Positions 54,702 through 63,346 of a stretch of 64,000 bases of DNA are shown here, one piece after another. Source of the DNA: Streptomyces hyderabadensis (GTDB lineage Bacteria > Actinomycetota > Actinomycetes > Streptomycetales > Streptomycetaceae). The notes under the pieces were generated by a model. The model was not told the origin of the DNA. It searched no databases and saw only the letters and a program-made list of their open reading frames with translations. Made by a program: the position numbers and the translations under genes. The stretch lies in NCBI RefSeq assembly GCF_020404845.1, contig NZ_JAIOJZ010000014.1, positions 1-64,000 on the forward strand. Direction: 5' to 3'. The stretch's first letter is position 1, and the number at the start of each line of letters is the position of its first letter.

Positions 54702-54720
54702 GTAGGCAAGGCTAGCCTAA
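54702..54720 (-). promoter_or_regulatory. Iron box at the SIP gene start
   Basis: TAGGCAAGGCTAGCCTAA (54703-54720) matches the iron box at 15 of 18 positions. It starts one base beyond the ATG at 54701, so the message is either leaderless or the box overlaps the transcription start. Confidence 0.75.
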
Positions 54721-57005
54721 GTTTCGGTCGATTCCGAGTCCGTGATCTCCAGGCGCACCCCCGTCGTCCGGTCCGACGCCGGGCCCGTCTCCAGCTCGAC
54801 CACCCCCGGCTCCACCGCGAGCCGCAGGTCGCGCCCCACCGAGGCCAGCGTGTCCGGGCCCACCTCGAAGACCGCCTCCGCCTCGTCGCCGGGCGCGATG
54901 CTCAGCCGGACGAAGCCCCGCAGCTCGCGTACCCGCGGCCAGGACGTGCCCCCGGACAGTCGGCGCACATACAGCTGCACCGTCTCCTCGGCCCGTCTGG
55001 CCCCCGTGTTGCGGACGGTGACCCGGCAGGTCAGGCGCGGGGCGGCCACGCCGACCCGGGAACGCGACAGCCTCGGTGTCCCGTACGCGACGCTCGTGTA
55101 CGACAGGCCGTGCCCGAAGGCGTACCGCGGACCGGCGCCCTGGTCGACGTAGCCGCGGTAGCTGTGGTCCTTGCCGTTGTAGTAGACGGGCAGTTGGGCC
55201 GCCGACCGGGGCACGGAGACCGGAAGCCGGCCGCGCGGCTCGGCGTCGCCGAACAGCACCTCGGCCACGGCGCGCCCGCCCAGCGGCCCCGGGTACCAGG
55301 CGCTCAGCACCGCCGCAGCGGTCGCCTCCAGGTCGGGCAGGGCGTGCGGGCGGCCCTGGACCAGTACCACCACGACCGGGGTCCCGGTCGCCGACACCGC
55401 GGCCAGCAGGGCCCGTTGCGCGGGCGGCAGCGCCAGGTCGGCCAGGTCGACGCCCTCGCCGCAGGTCATGCCGGACGGCGTTCCGCCACCGGTGACGGCC
55501 GCCCCGTTCGCGTCGAAGACCGTGTCCGCCGAGCGGGCGCTGGAGCCGCCCAGCACCAGCACGGCCACGTCGGAGCCGGCCGCCAGCGCTACGGCCGCCG
55601 GCAGGTCCGACACGTCGTCACCCACCAGGGCGCACCCCCGGTCGTGGACCACCTCGGTGCCGGGAGGCGCCGCCGCCCGGACGCCCTCCAGGACGGTGAT
55701 CCCGCCGCCGGGACGCTGCGGCGCCGTGTAGTCGCCGGTCTGCTGCGCAACGGAGTCGGCGTTCGGGCCGAGCACCGCGATCCGCCGCACCGCACGGGAC
55801 AGCGGGAGCACGCCGCCCTCGTGGGCGAGCAGGGTCACCGACGCACGGGCGACCCGCTCGCCCAGCTCGACGGGGTCCGGAAGACCCGCGGTCTCGGACG
55901 GGGCCGCGGGCAGGGGCTGTTCGAACAGACCCAGCCGGAACTTCAGCGTGAGGACCCGCGCCACCGCGGCGTCCAGCGCCGACTCGGACACCAGACCGCG
56001 TGCGACCGCCTCGCCCAGCCGGGTGAAGGAGTCGTCCCACAGGCTGAGATCGCACCCGGCGTCCAGGGCGAGCGCCCCGGCCGACACCGGATCGCCGGTC
56101 AGCCGCACCAGCCGGTCCACCGCCGTGCCGTCCGCCATGACGACGCCCTCGAAGCCCCACTCCGTACGGAGCAGATCGGTCAGCAGATACCGGTTCGCGA
56201 CGCAGGGCAGACCGTCGAACTCGTTGTAGGCGGCCATCACGCCGGCCGCGCCCGCCGCCACCCCGGCCCGCGCCGCCGCCAGATGCACCTCGTGCAGTTC
56301 GCGCGGCCCCAGCTCCGTCGCCGCGCTGTTGCGGCCGCCGACGGTGGCCCCCTGCCCGGCGAAGTGCTTGAGGACCACGGCCACCCCCGCCCGCCGCGCA
56401 CCCTCGACGAGCGCCTCGGTCATCCGCGCGGCCAGGTACGGGTCCTCCGCGAAGCACTCCTCACTGCGTCCCCAGCGTGGATCGCGCACCAGGTCGAGGG
56501 CGGAGACCAGCGCGATGTGCGCGCCCCGCGCCCGCAGTTCGGCGGCCGCGCCGGTCACCGCGTCGGCGTACAGCTCCGGGTCCCAGGTGGCACCGACCGC
56601 GAGGTTCACCGGGAGTACCGTGCCGTCCAGCGCCTGGTGGCCGTGCGGCATCTCCTCGACCAGCAGGACGGGTATGCCGAGCCGGGTGCGGTCCATGACG
56701 TGCCGCTGCACCTCCGCCGCCACACGTGCCCCGTCCCGGGCGTCGAGGCCGTCCGCGAAGCCGACACCGGACCAGGCGTCGGCCCGCTGCAGCCCGTACA
56801 GCGCGCCCATGCCGTCGAAGGCGGCGACCTCCGCGCGGAAGGCGTCGGTGAGGCGGTGTCCCTGCCCGGAGCGCTCGTAGGCGTCCCAGCCGTACATGCG
56901 CTGGTTGACCTGACCGACCTTCTCCGCGAGGGTCATGCGGCCCAGCAGGTCGCGGACGCGGTCCGGCACCGGCGCGGCCGGATCACGGTAGCGGGGGAGG
57001 GTCAT
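54717..57005 (-). CDS. GH3 family beta-glycosidase
   Basis: 762 residues, glycoside hydrolase family 3. The N-terminal barrel shows MTLAEKVGQVNQ, HIALVSALDLVRDPRWGRSEECFAEDPYL and KHFAGQGATVGGRN; the nucleophile Asp is in FEGVVMADGTAVDRL (the usual SDW is ADG). The second domain and the C-terminal fibronectin-like domain (PLSRSRV... through VELETG) follow. No signal peptide, so it acts on sugars after uptake. Start overlaps the upstream gene's stop (ATGA). A substrate-linked role in the sugar operon is inferred. Confidence 0.88.
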   Translation of the reverse strand: MTLPRYRDPAAPVPDRVRDLLGRMTLAEKVGQVNQRMYGWDAYERSGQGHRLTDAFRAEVAAFDGMGALYGLQRADAWSGVGFADGLDARDGARVAAEVQRHVMDRTRLGIPVLLVEEMPHGHQALDGTVLPVNLAVGATWDPELYADAVTGAAAELRARGAHIALVSALDLVRDPRWGRSEECFAEDPYLAARMTEALVEGARRAGVAVVLKHFAGQGATVGGRNSAATELGPRELHEVHLAAARAGVAAGAAGVMAAYNEFDGLPCVANRYLLTDLLRTEWGFEGVVMADGTAVDRLVRLTGDPVSAGALALDAGCDLSLWDDSFTRLGEAVARGLVSESALDAAVARVLTLKFRLGLFEQPLPAAPSETAGLPDPVELGERVARASVTLLAHEGGVLPLSRAVRRIAVLGPNADSVAQQTGDYTAPQRPGGGITVLEGVRAAAPPGTEVVHDRGCALVGDDVSDLPAAVALAAGSDVAVLVLGGSSARSADTVFDANGAAVTGGGTPSGMTCGEGVDLADLALPPAQRALLAAVSATGTPVVVVLVQGRPHALPDLEATAAAVLSAWYPGPLGGRAVAEVLFGDAEPRGRLPVSVPRSAAQLPVYYNGKDHSYRGYVDQGAGPRYAFGHGLSYTSVAYGTPRLSRSRVGVAAPRLTCRVTVRNTGARRAEETVQLYVRRLSGGTSWPRVRELRGFVRLSIAPGDEAEAVFEVGPDTLASVGRDLRLAVEPGVVELETGPASDRTTGVRLEITDSESTET

Positions 57006-58936
57006 CGCAGCTCCAGCACCACTACGCCGTACGCGTCGAGCGCCACGTCCTCGACCGGGTGGCCGTCGGCCAGGTCGTGCAGCTTGCCCTCGGCGACCGG
57101 GCGGACCACGAGCGGGTCGGGGCTCTGGCTGACCAGCCACACGAAACGGCGCCCGTCGGCGTGGACCAGGACGTCCGCCGAGACGTGCGGATCGGCGACC
57201 GTGACGGGCCGGCGCGCACCGGCCACCTGCGCGAGTGCGGCGTAGAGACGGTGCGTGACATCGGGGTTGACGCGTGCCGTGCGGGCCGCCATGTGCTCCA
57301 GCGGATAGGTGGCCAGCACCGTCCGGCCGGCCCCGGTCTCGTGGACGACCAGGGCCGGCCGTCCGTGGGCGTCCACCGCGACGACCCGGCCCGCGCGCGG
57401 CGCGACGGGCAGATAGGCGCGGCTGTCCTCGTTCCCCGCGACCGGGAAGCGCAGCACCTCGCCGGCCCGCAGGTCACCGAAGTCCTCGGTGAAGGTCATC
57501 TCCAGCACGTCGTCCTCGATCGGCTCGGCGACGCCGTACGACAACTGCAACTCGACACCGAAGAGCCCGTCGAGGTCGTCGAACCAGGGGCCGCGGGTGA
57601 CCGGGTGTTCGCCGGAGCAGAAGGACAGGTACACGGTGGCGCCCTCGGCGGCCCGGCGGGCCAGCTCCCGGCGGGTGCGGGTGGTCAGCTGGCGGGTGGC
57701 GGGCAGCAGGTAGAGCGACGCCTCGCCCGGCAGCCCGTCCGCCTCGCGGGTGAGGGCCACCGGCAGGTCGGCGGCGTGCGCGGTGACGTAACCCTGGTGC
57801 AGGGAGGTGAAGATGAGCGGCCGGTCGGCGGGGCGGCTGTAGGGATAGCCCCGTTCGAGGAAGGCCGGGACGACCAGGGCGGCGTCCGCGTCGCTGCGGG
57901 AGCAGTGCCGGAAGTCCACCGCCTTCAACACCTCGGCGAAGGCGGCCAGTTCCCGCAGCGGCTCCTTGGGCGCACCGGTGGAGTCGGTGATGCCGAAGTG
58001 CATCTCGAAGGGATGGTGGTCGTAGGGGGACCGGTCCCACAGGCCGTCGTAGTCGGTGTTGTTCCAGGCGAGCCAGCCGGTCGCGCCGCCCAGCAGGGAG
58101 TTGTGCAGGGTCTGCCGGTAGAAGATGCTCGCGTTGGCGGCCGAGACCGTGTCGGTGGACAGCCCGAACTCCTCCAGCACGACGGGCTGCCCGGTCACCG
58201 AGGCCAGCTCGCACTCGAAGGCGGCCCGGTAGTGCTGGCGCGGCCGGTCGGTGTCCGAGCGGTACACGTGCGGGCCCACGAAGTCGACGTACTCGGCGGT
58301 CTCCCGCAGCGAGAAACCGTTGTCGCGGCCGGTGACCTCGATGCCCCACGCCCCGTCGCCCAGCGACACCGGCTGCCGTGCGCCCGTCGCCCGCACCGCG
58401 TTGCACATGGCCTGCGCCCACGCGGTCACCACGTCCGAGGACGGCGGGTCGACCTGATAGATCCGCCCGTACCCGGGCATCTCGTTGGTGATCAGCCAGC
58501 CCGTCACCGCCGGGTGGTCCTTGAAGCGGCGCGCCATGCGGGAGACGAACCACGCCTGGCGGCCCACCATCCACACGTCCTCGTACAGGTCGCGGTTGCC
58601 GCGCCACACGGGGTCCCAGTTCTCGCCGGACATGTGGCCGACGATGAACGTCGGTATGGTCCCCATGCCCGCCTCCACGTGGGCGTCGAGGAAGTCCTCG
58701 AAGCGCGCGCACAGTTCCTCGTCGATCCGGTCGGGCTCCGGGTGGAAGTCCGGCCAGTAGAAGAACGACCGGGTCGTGTTCAGGCCGTGGTCGGCGAGCA
58801 CGCGCAGTTCGTCGCGGACGATCCCCGGGTCGTAGTCGCGCCACATCAGCGGACCGCCGGTGCGGGACCAGAAGTTGGCGCCGAGCCAGGGCAGGACGTC
58901 GGGGTGGTGGGTGAGCTGGGCGCTGTGGCGTCGCAT
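57002..58936 (-). CDS. Clan-A glycoside hydrolase (GH5-like, possible beta-mannosidase)
   Basis: 644-residue intracellular glycosidase. A TIM-barrel with the acid Glu in WLITNEMPGYG (about residue 145) and the nucleophile Glu in QPVVLEEFGLS (about 250) gives the NE...E arrangement of clan GH-A. NFWSRTGGPLMW and GATGWLAWNNTDYDG also fit GH5-type enzymes; the C-terminal third is an extra beta-sandwich domain. I recall GH5_18 beta-mannosidases of actinobacteria with this layout, but the subfamily is not proven here. ATG 58936 has only a weak AAGGA nearby. Co-transcribed with the GH3 gene. Confidence 0.75.
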   Translation of the reverse strand: MRRHSAQLTHHPDVLPWLGANFWSRTGGPLMWRDYDPGIVRDELRVLADHGLNTTRSFFYWPDFHPEPDRIDEELCARFEDFLDAHVEAGMGTIPTFIVGHMSGENWDPVWRGNRDLYEDVWMVGRQAWFVSRMARRFKDHPAVTGWLITNEMPGYGRIYQVDPPSSDVVTAWAQAMCNAVRATGARQPVSLGDGAWGIEVTGRDNGFSLRETAEYVDFVGPHVYRSDTDRPRQHYRAAFECELASVTGQPVVLEEFGLSTDTVSAANASIFYRQTLHNSLLGGATGWLAWNNTDYDGLWDRSPYDHHPFEMHFGITDSTGAPKEPLRELAAFAEVLKAVDFRHCSRSDADAALVVPAFLERGYPYSRPADRPLIFTSLHQGYVTAHAADLPVALTREADGLPGEASLYLLPATRQLTTRTRRELARRAAEGATVYLSFCSGEHPVTRGPWFDDLDGLFGVELQLSYGVAEPIEDDVLEMTFTEDFGDLRAGEVLRFPVAGNEDSRAYLPVAPRAGRVVAVDAHGRPALVVHETGAGRTVLATYPLEHMAARTARVNPDVTHRLYAALAQVAGARRPVTVADPHVSADVLVHADGRRFVWLVSQSPDPLVVRPVAEGKLHDLADGHPVEDVALDAYGVVVLELR

Positions 58937-59004
58937 GGTCCTTCTCGGGTGGTGGGGGAGCGGATGGTGCGTGGCCGCGGCGACGTGCCGCGGCCGGGTG
59001 GTGG

Positions 59005-60048
59005 TCAGGCGGGGGCGGACCCCGTGGACTCGCGGACGACCAGCCGCGGCCGTTCGGCGAGGGCGGTCTCCTCGACCTCCTCGCCGCACAGCGCGAGCAG
59101 CATGCGCGCGGCGGCCGCGCCCACGCGCTGCACCTGCTGGTCGACGGTGGTCAGCCGGGGGTGGAGCCAGGAACCGAGCGGCAGGTTGTCGTAGCCGACG
59201 ACGGACAGGTCCCGGGGGACGGCCAGTCCGGCACGCTGGGCGGTGCCGATGCCGCAGACCGCCATCGAATCGTTGGCGTACACGATCGCGGTGGGCCGGT
59301 CGGCCGCGCCGAGGAGCGCCTCGGTGGCGCCGACGGCGCGCCGCTCGCTGAAGTCGGTGGGCAGCACCGCGAACGGGCGCAGGCCCGCCGCGCGCAGGGC
59401 GCCCTCGAAGGCCGCCCGGCGTACCCGGGTGTGCTGGAGCTCGGGCGGCCCGCTGACGTAGGCGACGCGCCGGTGGCCGAGGCCCAGCAGGTGCGTGACG
59501 GCCTCGGCGATGCCCGCGCCCTGGTCGCGCAGTCCGACGCGCGGCACGACGGCCGTGTCGTCGGGCGAACCGAGCAGCACCGCGGGCAACCCGAGCCGGG
59601 CGAGCAGCGCGGGCCGGGCGTCATCGTCCCGGGCGTCGGTGAGCACGGCGCCGTCCGCCCGGCCCTCGGCCGCGAGCCGCTCGTACAGCGCGTTCTCCTC
59701 GCGGTCGCCGCTGACCAGGTGCAGCAGCAGACCGTAGCCGCGCGGCGCCAGCTCGCCCTCTATGCCGGTGATCAGCTCACTGAAGTGCGGGTCGGAGCCC
59801 AGCACGTCCGTGGGGCGCCGCACCACCAGAGCCAGACTGCGGGTGCGGGCGTTGCGCAGCGCGGCGGCGGAGGCACTGGGCGACCAGCCCAGCTCCAGCG
59901 CGGTGTCGAGGATCCGACGGCGCGTCGCCTCGGAGAGCCGGCCCTTGTTGTTGAAGGCCTGGGACACGGCGGCCGTCGACACCCCGGCCGCCGCCGCGAC
60001 GGCCTTGATCGTGGGCCGGCGTCCGGCCCGCTCGGTGGAGACGCTCAC
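59005..60048 (-). CDS. LacI-family transcriptional regulator
   Basis: 347 residues. PTIKAVAAAAGVSTAAVSQAFNNKGRLSEATRRRILDTALELGWSPSASAAAL is the LacI helix-turn-helix plus hinge (about 12-64); the rest is the periplasmic-binding-like sensor. It lies inside the sugar operon with GTG 60048 overlapping the permease stop (GTGA), so it is an autoregulated local repressor. A CGATT-GGTT-AATCG dyad before the binding-protein gene is the likely operator. Confidence 0.93.
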   Translation of the reverse strand: MSVSTERAGRRPTIKAVAAAAGVSTAAVSQAFNNKGRLSEATRRRILDTALELGWSPSASAAALRNARTRSLALVVRRPTDVLGSDPHFSELITGIEGELAPRGYGLLLHLVSGDREENALYERLAAEGRADGAVLTDARDDDARPALLARLGLPAVLLGSPDDTAVVPRVGLRDQGAGIAEAVTHLLGLGHRRVAYVSGPPELQHTRVRRAAFEGALRAAGLRPFAVLPTDFSERRAVGATEALLGAADRPTAIVYANDSMAVCGIGTAQRAGLAVPRDLSVVGYDNLPLGSWLHPRLTTVDQQVQRVGAAAARMLLALCGEEVEETALAERPRLVVRESTGSAPA

Positions 60049-60872
60049 ATCTTCACCGCCCCGCTGACCAGGGCCTGCTGCATGCGCTTCTGAAGCAGGG
60101 TGTAGACGAGCCACACCGGCACCAGGGTCAGCACCGTGCCCGCCGTCAGCACCCCGTAGTCCGTGCCGGTGATCGACTTCAGCGTGGGCAGGGCCACCTG
60201 GACCGTGCGCTGCGCCGGGTCCGGGCCGATGATGACCAGCGAGTACAGGTACTCGTTCCAGAAGGTCAGGAAGTTGAGCAGCAGCACGGTGGCGATGCCC
60301 GGCAGGCACATCGGCGTGTACACGTGCCGCAGCACCGCGAAGGTGGACGCCCCGTCCAGCCGGGCGGCCTCCTCCATCTCCGGCGGGATGGTGCGCATGA
60401 ACTGCACCAGGATCACCACCGACAGCGGCAGCGCGGTGGCCGGCAGGAACAGCACCATGAAGATCCGGGTGTGGAACAGTCCGGTGGCCGCCGCCAGGAG
60501 GAAGGTGGGGAAGAGCGCCGCGAACGTCGGGATCAGGAAGCCCAGCGAGAAGACCTTCTCGACCACGCCCGCCAGCCGCCCGGTGGAACGCGCCAGCGCG
60601 AACGAGGCCGGGATCGCCAGCAGCAGGGTCAGCGCCAGCGACAACAGCGTCACCAGCGCCGAGTTGACGACCGCGAGCCCGAGGTCGGCGCTCTCGAACG
60701 CGGTGCGGAAGTTGCCGAGCCCCAGCGAGGACGGCGGGGCGAAGGGGTGCGCGAAGATCTCGTCGTTCGACTTGAACGCCGAGGCGAGGAAGTAGTACAG
60801 CGGGACGACGAGCAGCACCGCGTACGTCCACACCAGGATGTGGGCCGGGAGCCAGCGCTTGCCGAGCTTCAT
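60045..60872 (-). CDS. Sugar ABC permease (MalG-type)
   Basis: 275-residue inner-membrane permease with six helices. The conserved cytoplasmic EAA loop is visible: EMEEAARLDGASTFAVLRHVYTPMCLPG. N-terminus KLGKRWLPAHILVWTYAVLLVVPLYYFLASAFKSNDEIF fits the MalG subtype. No ATPase gene is in the operon; streptomycetes often share a single MsiK ATPase among such importers. ATG 60872 is 14 bases after the MalF-type gene's stop. Confidence 0.92.
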   Translation of the reverse strand: MKLGKRWLPAHILVWTYAVLLVVPLYYFLASAFKSNDEIFAHPFAPPSSLGLGNFRTAFESADLGLAVVNSALVTLLSLALTLLLAIPASFALARSTGRLAGVVEKVFSLGFLIPTFAALFPTFLLAAATGLFHTRIFMVLFLPATALPLSVVILVQFMRTIPPEMEEAARLDGASTFAVLRHVYTPMCLPGIATVLLLNFLTFWNEYLYSLVIIGPDPAQRTVQVALPTLKSITGTDYGVLTAGTVLTLVPVWLVYTLLQKRMQQALVSGAVKM

Positions 60873-60886
60873 CAGTGCTGCTCCGA

Positions 60887-61828
60887 TCAGTAGTTCTGGC
60901 GGAAGACGCGGCGGATCGTCAGCAGCCCGACGAGTCCGACGAGGAAGAGGAGGACGCCGACGGTCTGGCTGTAGCCGAGGTCGGCGGCGATGAACGCCTT
61001 CTGGTAGACGAGGAACGACAGCGTGGTCGACGACGTGCCGGGACCGCCCTGCGTCAGCAGCAGCACGTGCTGCGCGGAGCCGAACAGCGTCCACAGGAAC
61101 TGGAGCATCGTCACCACGCCTACGTAGTCACGGATGACCGGGAAGTGGACCGACCACATCGTCCGCCAGTGCCCCGCCCCGTCCAGCTGCGCGGCCTCGC
61201 CCAGCTCGTCCGGCACACTGCCCAGCCGGGCGGCGAAGAGTACGGCGGTGAAGCCGATCCCGGCCCACACGTCCAGGGCGATCAGACACGCCAGGGCCGT
61301 CGACGGCGAGGCCAGCCAGGCGTCGGCGAGGGAGCCGAGGCCCACGCTCTCCAGCCCGCCGTTGAGCAGACCGTCCGGGGAGAGGGCCGCATAGAACACC
61401 ATCGCCTTCGCGGGCGTCGAGATCAGCCCCGGGATGAAGAGCAGGTACCGGATGACCCGGTGACCGGGCGGCCGCTGGGCCACGTAGTACCCCAGCATGA
61501 ACGCGCAGACGATCATCACCGGGACGGCGACGGCCAGTTGTACGGCCGTGTTGCGGACCGCGTCCCAGAACACCGGGTCGTCCAGCACCACCCGGACGTT
61601 GTCCAGGCCGGCGAACGAGACCGGCTGGAGCATGCCCGGCCAGTGCAGGGCCGCGATGACGAAGATCGCGAGCAGCGGCCCGACCATGAAGACCAGGTAC
61701 CACACCAGCGCGGGCACCGCGAGGACGGTGCCGCCCTGCCGGGGCCGGCGCGCGGCCGGGGCGGGGGAGGCGGGCGGGGCGGACCTGCGGGCCGCGCTCC
61801 CGTCCGGCGTCGTCGTGAGCGTCGTCAT
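60887..61828 (-). CDS. Sugar ABC permease (MalF/UgpA-type)
   Basis: 313-residue permease with a long cytoplasmic N-terminus and about six helices. The EAA loop reads ELGEAAQLDGAGHWRTMWSVHFPVIRD. It partners the MalG-type permease and the upstream binding lipoprotein. ATG start with GGAG-like sequence upstream. Six-gene operon position two. Confidence 0.92.
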   Translation of the reverse strand: MTTLTTTPDGSAARRSAPPASPAPAARRPRQGGTVLAVPALVWYLVFMVGPLLAIFVIAALHWPGMLQPVSFAGLDNVRVVLDDPVFWDAVRNTAVQLAVAVPVMIVCAFMLGYYVAQRPPGHRVIRYLLFIPGLISTPAKAMVFYAALSPDGLLNGGLESVGLGSLADAWLASPSTALACLIALDVWAGIGFTAVLFAARLGSVPDELGEAAQLDGAGHWRTMWSVHFPVIRDYVGVVTMLQFLWTLFGSAQHVLLLTQGGPGTSSTTLSFLVYQKAFIAADLGYSQTVGVLLFLVGLVGLLTIRRVFRQNY

Positions 61829-61913
61829 GCGGTGACTCCCGGAGAACGGGGGGAACGGGGGAGGGGGGCGAGGGGAACCCGGGCGACGGGGCCGGGGCGG
61901 TCCGGGCGGCTGC

Positions 61914-63218
61914 TCATGCGGACCGGTACGCGGACTCGAGCGCGGCGCGCACCCGGGCCGGGCTGGTGCCCCGGGTGAAGGACGTGCTGGTCGCGGTGAT
62001 CAGCGGCTGCGCGGCGGCGGGCGGCACGTACACGTCGGGCAGCAGCACCTGGCTCACCCCGGAGCCGAGCCGCTGGGCCGCCCCGACCAGTGGGAAGCCG
62101 GTGGAGACGGCGTCCGTGCGCAGGGCCATGTCCCGGCCGCTCTCCGTCACGAACCGCGCCACGACGTCCTCGCGGTACATGAACCGCAGGAACTTCTCGA
62201 CGTGCTCGATCTTGCGGACGCCGTTGGGGCTGATCCAGAACCCGATGAGGGTGTAGGCGCGGATGACGGTGGGACCGTCGTGCGCCGCACCGTCGGCCAG
62301 CGGCCAGCCGCCGACCTCCGTGTGCCGGGCCACCTGCTCTGGCACCTTGGCCAGGGCGGAGGACATCGCCGACTGGACGGCCGCCTCCTCGGTGTTGAAC
62401 TGCGTGGTCATCGAGTCGGAGGTGAGGCCCTGGGCCTTGTCCGCGAACACCCCGGCGTCCCGCAGGTACGTGAAGTACTCGATGCCCCGGCGCGCGCCCC
62501 GCCCGGAGAAGTCACCCGTGGAGTAGACGTGCCGGGCCTCCTCCTGGGACAGGAAGGTCTGGATGATCTGCGCCAGCAGCTTCTGGCCGGTCCAGTCGTT
62601 GCCGCCCACGGTCACCGGGGCGATCCCCTTGGCCCGCAGCTTGCGGGCCGCGGCGATCAGCTGGTCCCCCGTGGTGGGGATCTCCGCGACCCCCGCCCGG
62701 TCGAGCAGGGCGCGGTTGTAGGCGACGGGCCAGTTGGTGGCGAAGTAGGGGAAGGCCCGGACCCGGCCCTCGTCGTCGGTCCAGTCGGCCAGCGCGGCGG
62801 GCAGGACGCGGCCGGCGAGCCCCCAGTCGTCGAGGTAGGGCTTGACGTCGACGGTCGCGCCCACGTCCGTCCAGGCCAGCGTCTTGTCGTAGAGGTTGAC
62901 CATCACGACGTCGGCCTCCTTGCGGGCCAGCCGTGAGGTCTCGTAGACCTGGGCGAGGTCGTCGCCGTTGACCAGGTTCTTGACCTTGACCCCCGGGTTC
63001 TCCTCGCGGAAGCGGTCCACGGCCGCGAGATACGTGGGGGAGCCCGGCGCGGTGGTGCCGAGCTGGGTGTGGACGACGAGGGTGTCCGGGTCGGAGTCCG
63101 CCGACGCCAACGACGAGCAGCCGGACAGAGCGGGCAGGGCAGCGGCCGCGGCCAGACCGGAACCGGCGGCGAGCAGTTCGCGCCGCGTCAGCGATGAGCG
63201 CACAGGGGTGGTCTCCAA
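61914..63218 (-). CDS. Sugar-binding lipoprotein of an ABC importer
   Basis: 434 residues, extracellular solute-binding protein family 1. The N-terminus SSLTRRELLAAGSGLAAAAALPALSGC combines a twin-arginine motif and a lipobox with Cys at about 34, so a Tat-exported lipoprotein. NWPVAYNRALLDRAGVAEIPTTGDQLIAAARKL and AQIIQTFLSQE are typical of sugar binders. First gene of the operon and the likely substrate-defining component. Confidence 0.9.
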   Translation of the reverse strand: METTPVRSSLTRRELLAAGSGLAAAAALPALSGCSSLASADSDPDTLVVHTQLGTTAPGSPTYLAAVDRFREENPGVKVKNLVNGDDLAQVYETSRLARKEADVVMVNLYDKTLAWTDVGATVDVKPYLDDWGLAGRVLPAALADWTDDEGRVRAFPYFATNWPVAYNRALLDRAGVAEIPTTGDQLIAAARKLRAKGIAPVTVGGNDWTGQKLLAQIIQTFLSQEEARHVYSTGDFSGRGARRGIEYFTYLRDAGVFADKAQGLTSDSMTTQFNTEEAAVQSAMSSALAKVPEQVARHTEVGGWPLADGAAHDGPTVIRAYTLIGFWISPNGVRKIEHVEKFLRFMYREDVVARFVTESGRDMALRTDAVSTGFPLVGAAQRLGSGVSQVLLPDVYVPPAAAQPLITATSTSFTRGTSPARVRAALESAYRSA

Positions 63219-63230
63219 CCAAGCGGTTAA

Positions 63231-63244
63231 CGATTGGTTAATCG
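63231..63244. promoter_or_regulatory. LacI operator candidate
   Basis: CGATTGGTTAATCG has CGATT/AATCG arms and lies 13 bases before the first operon gene. GGTTAA is repeated at 63225-63230 and 63236-63241. Its position over the promoter fits repression by the LacI protein encoded in the operon. Confidence 0.6.
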
Positions 63245-63346
63245 ATGTACCTCGTGAGGTGCGAGGACTTTATGGAGTGGAGGGACCACGGTCAAGGGGG
63301 TGACGCGGGGAGATTCCGTACCCGCGGCGGGGCGCCGGTTGCCTGG

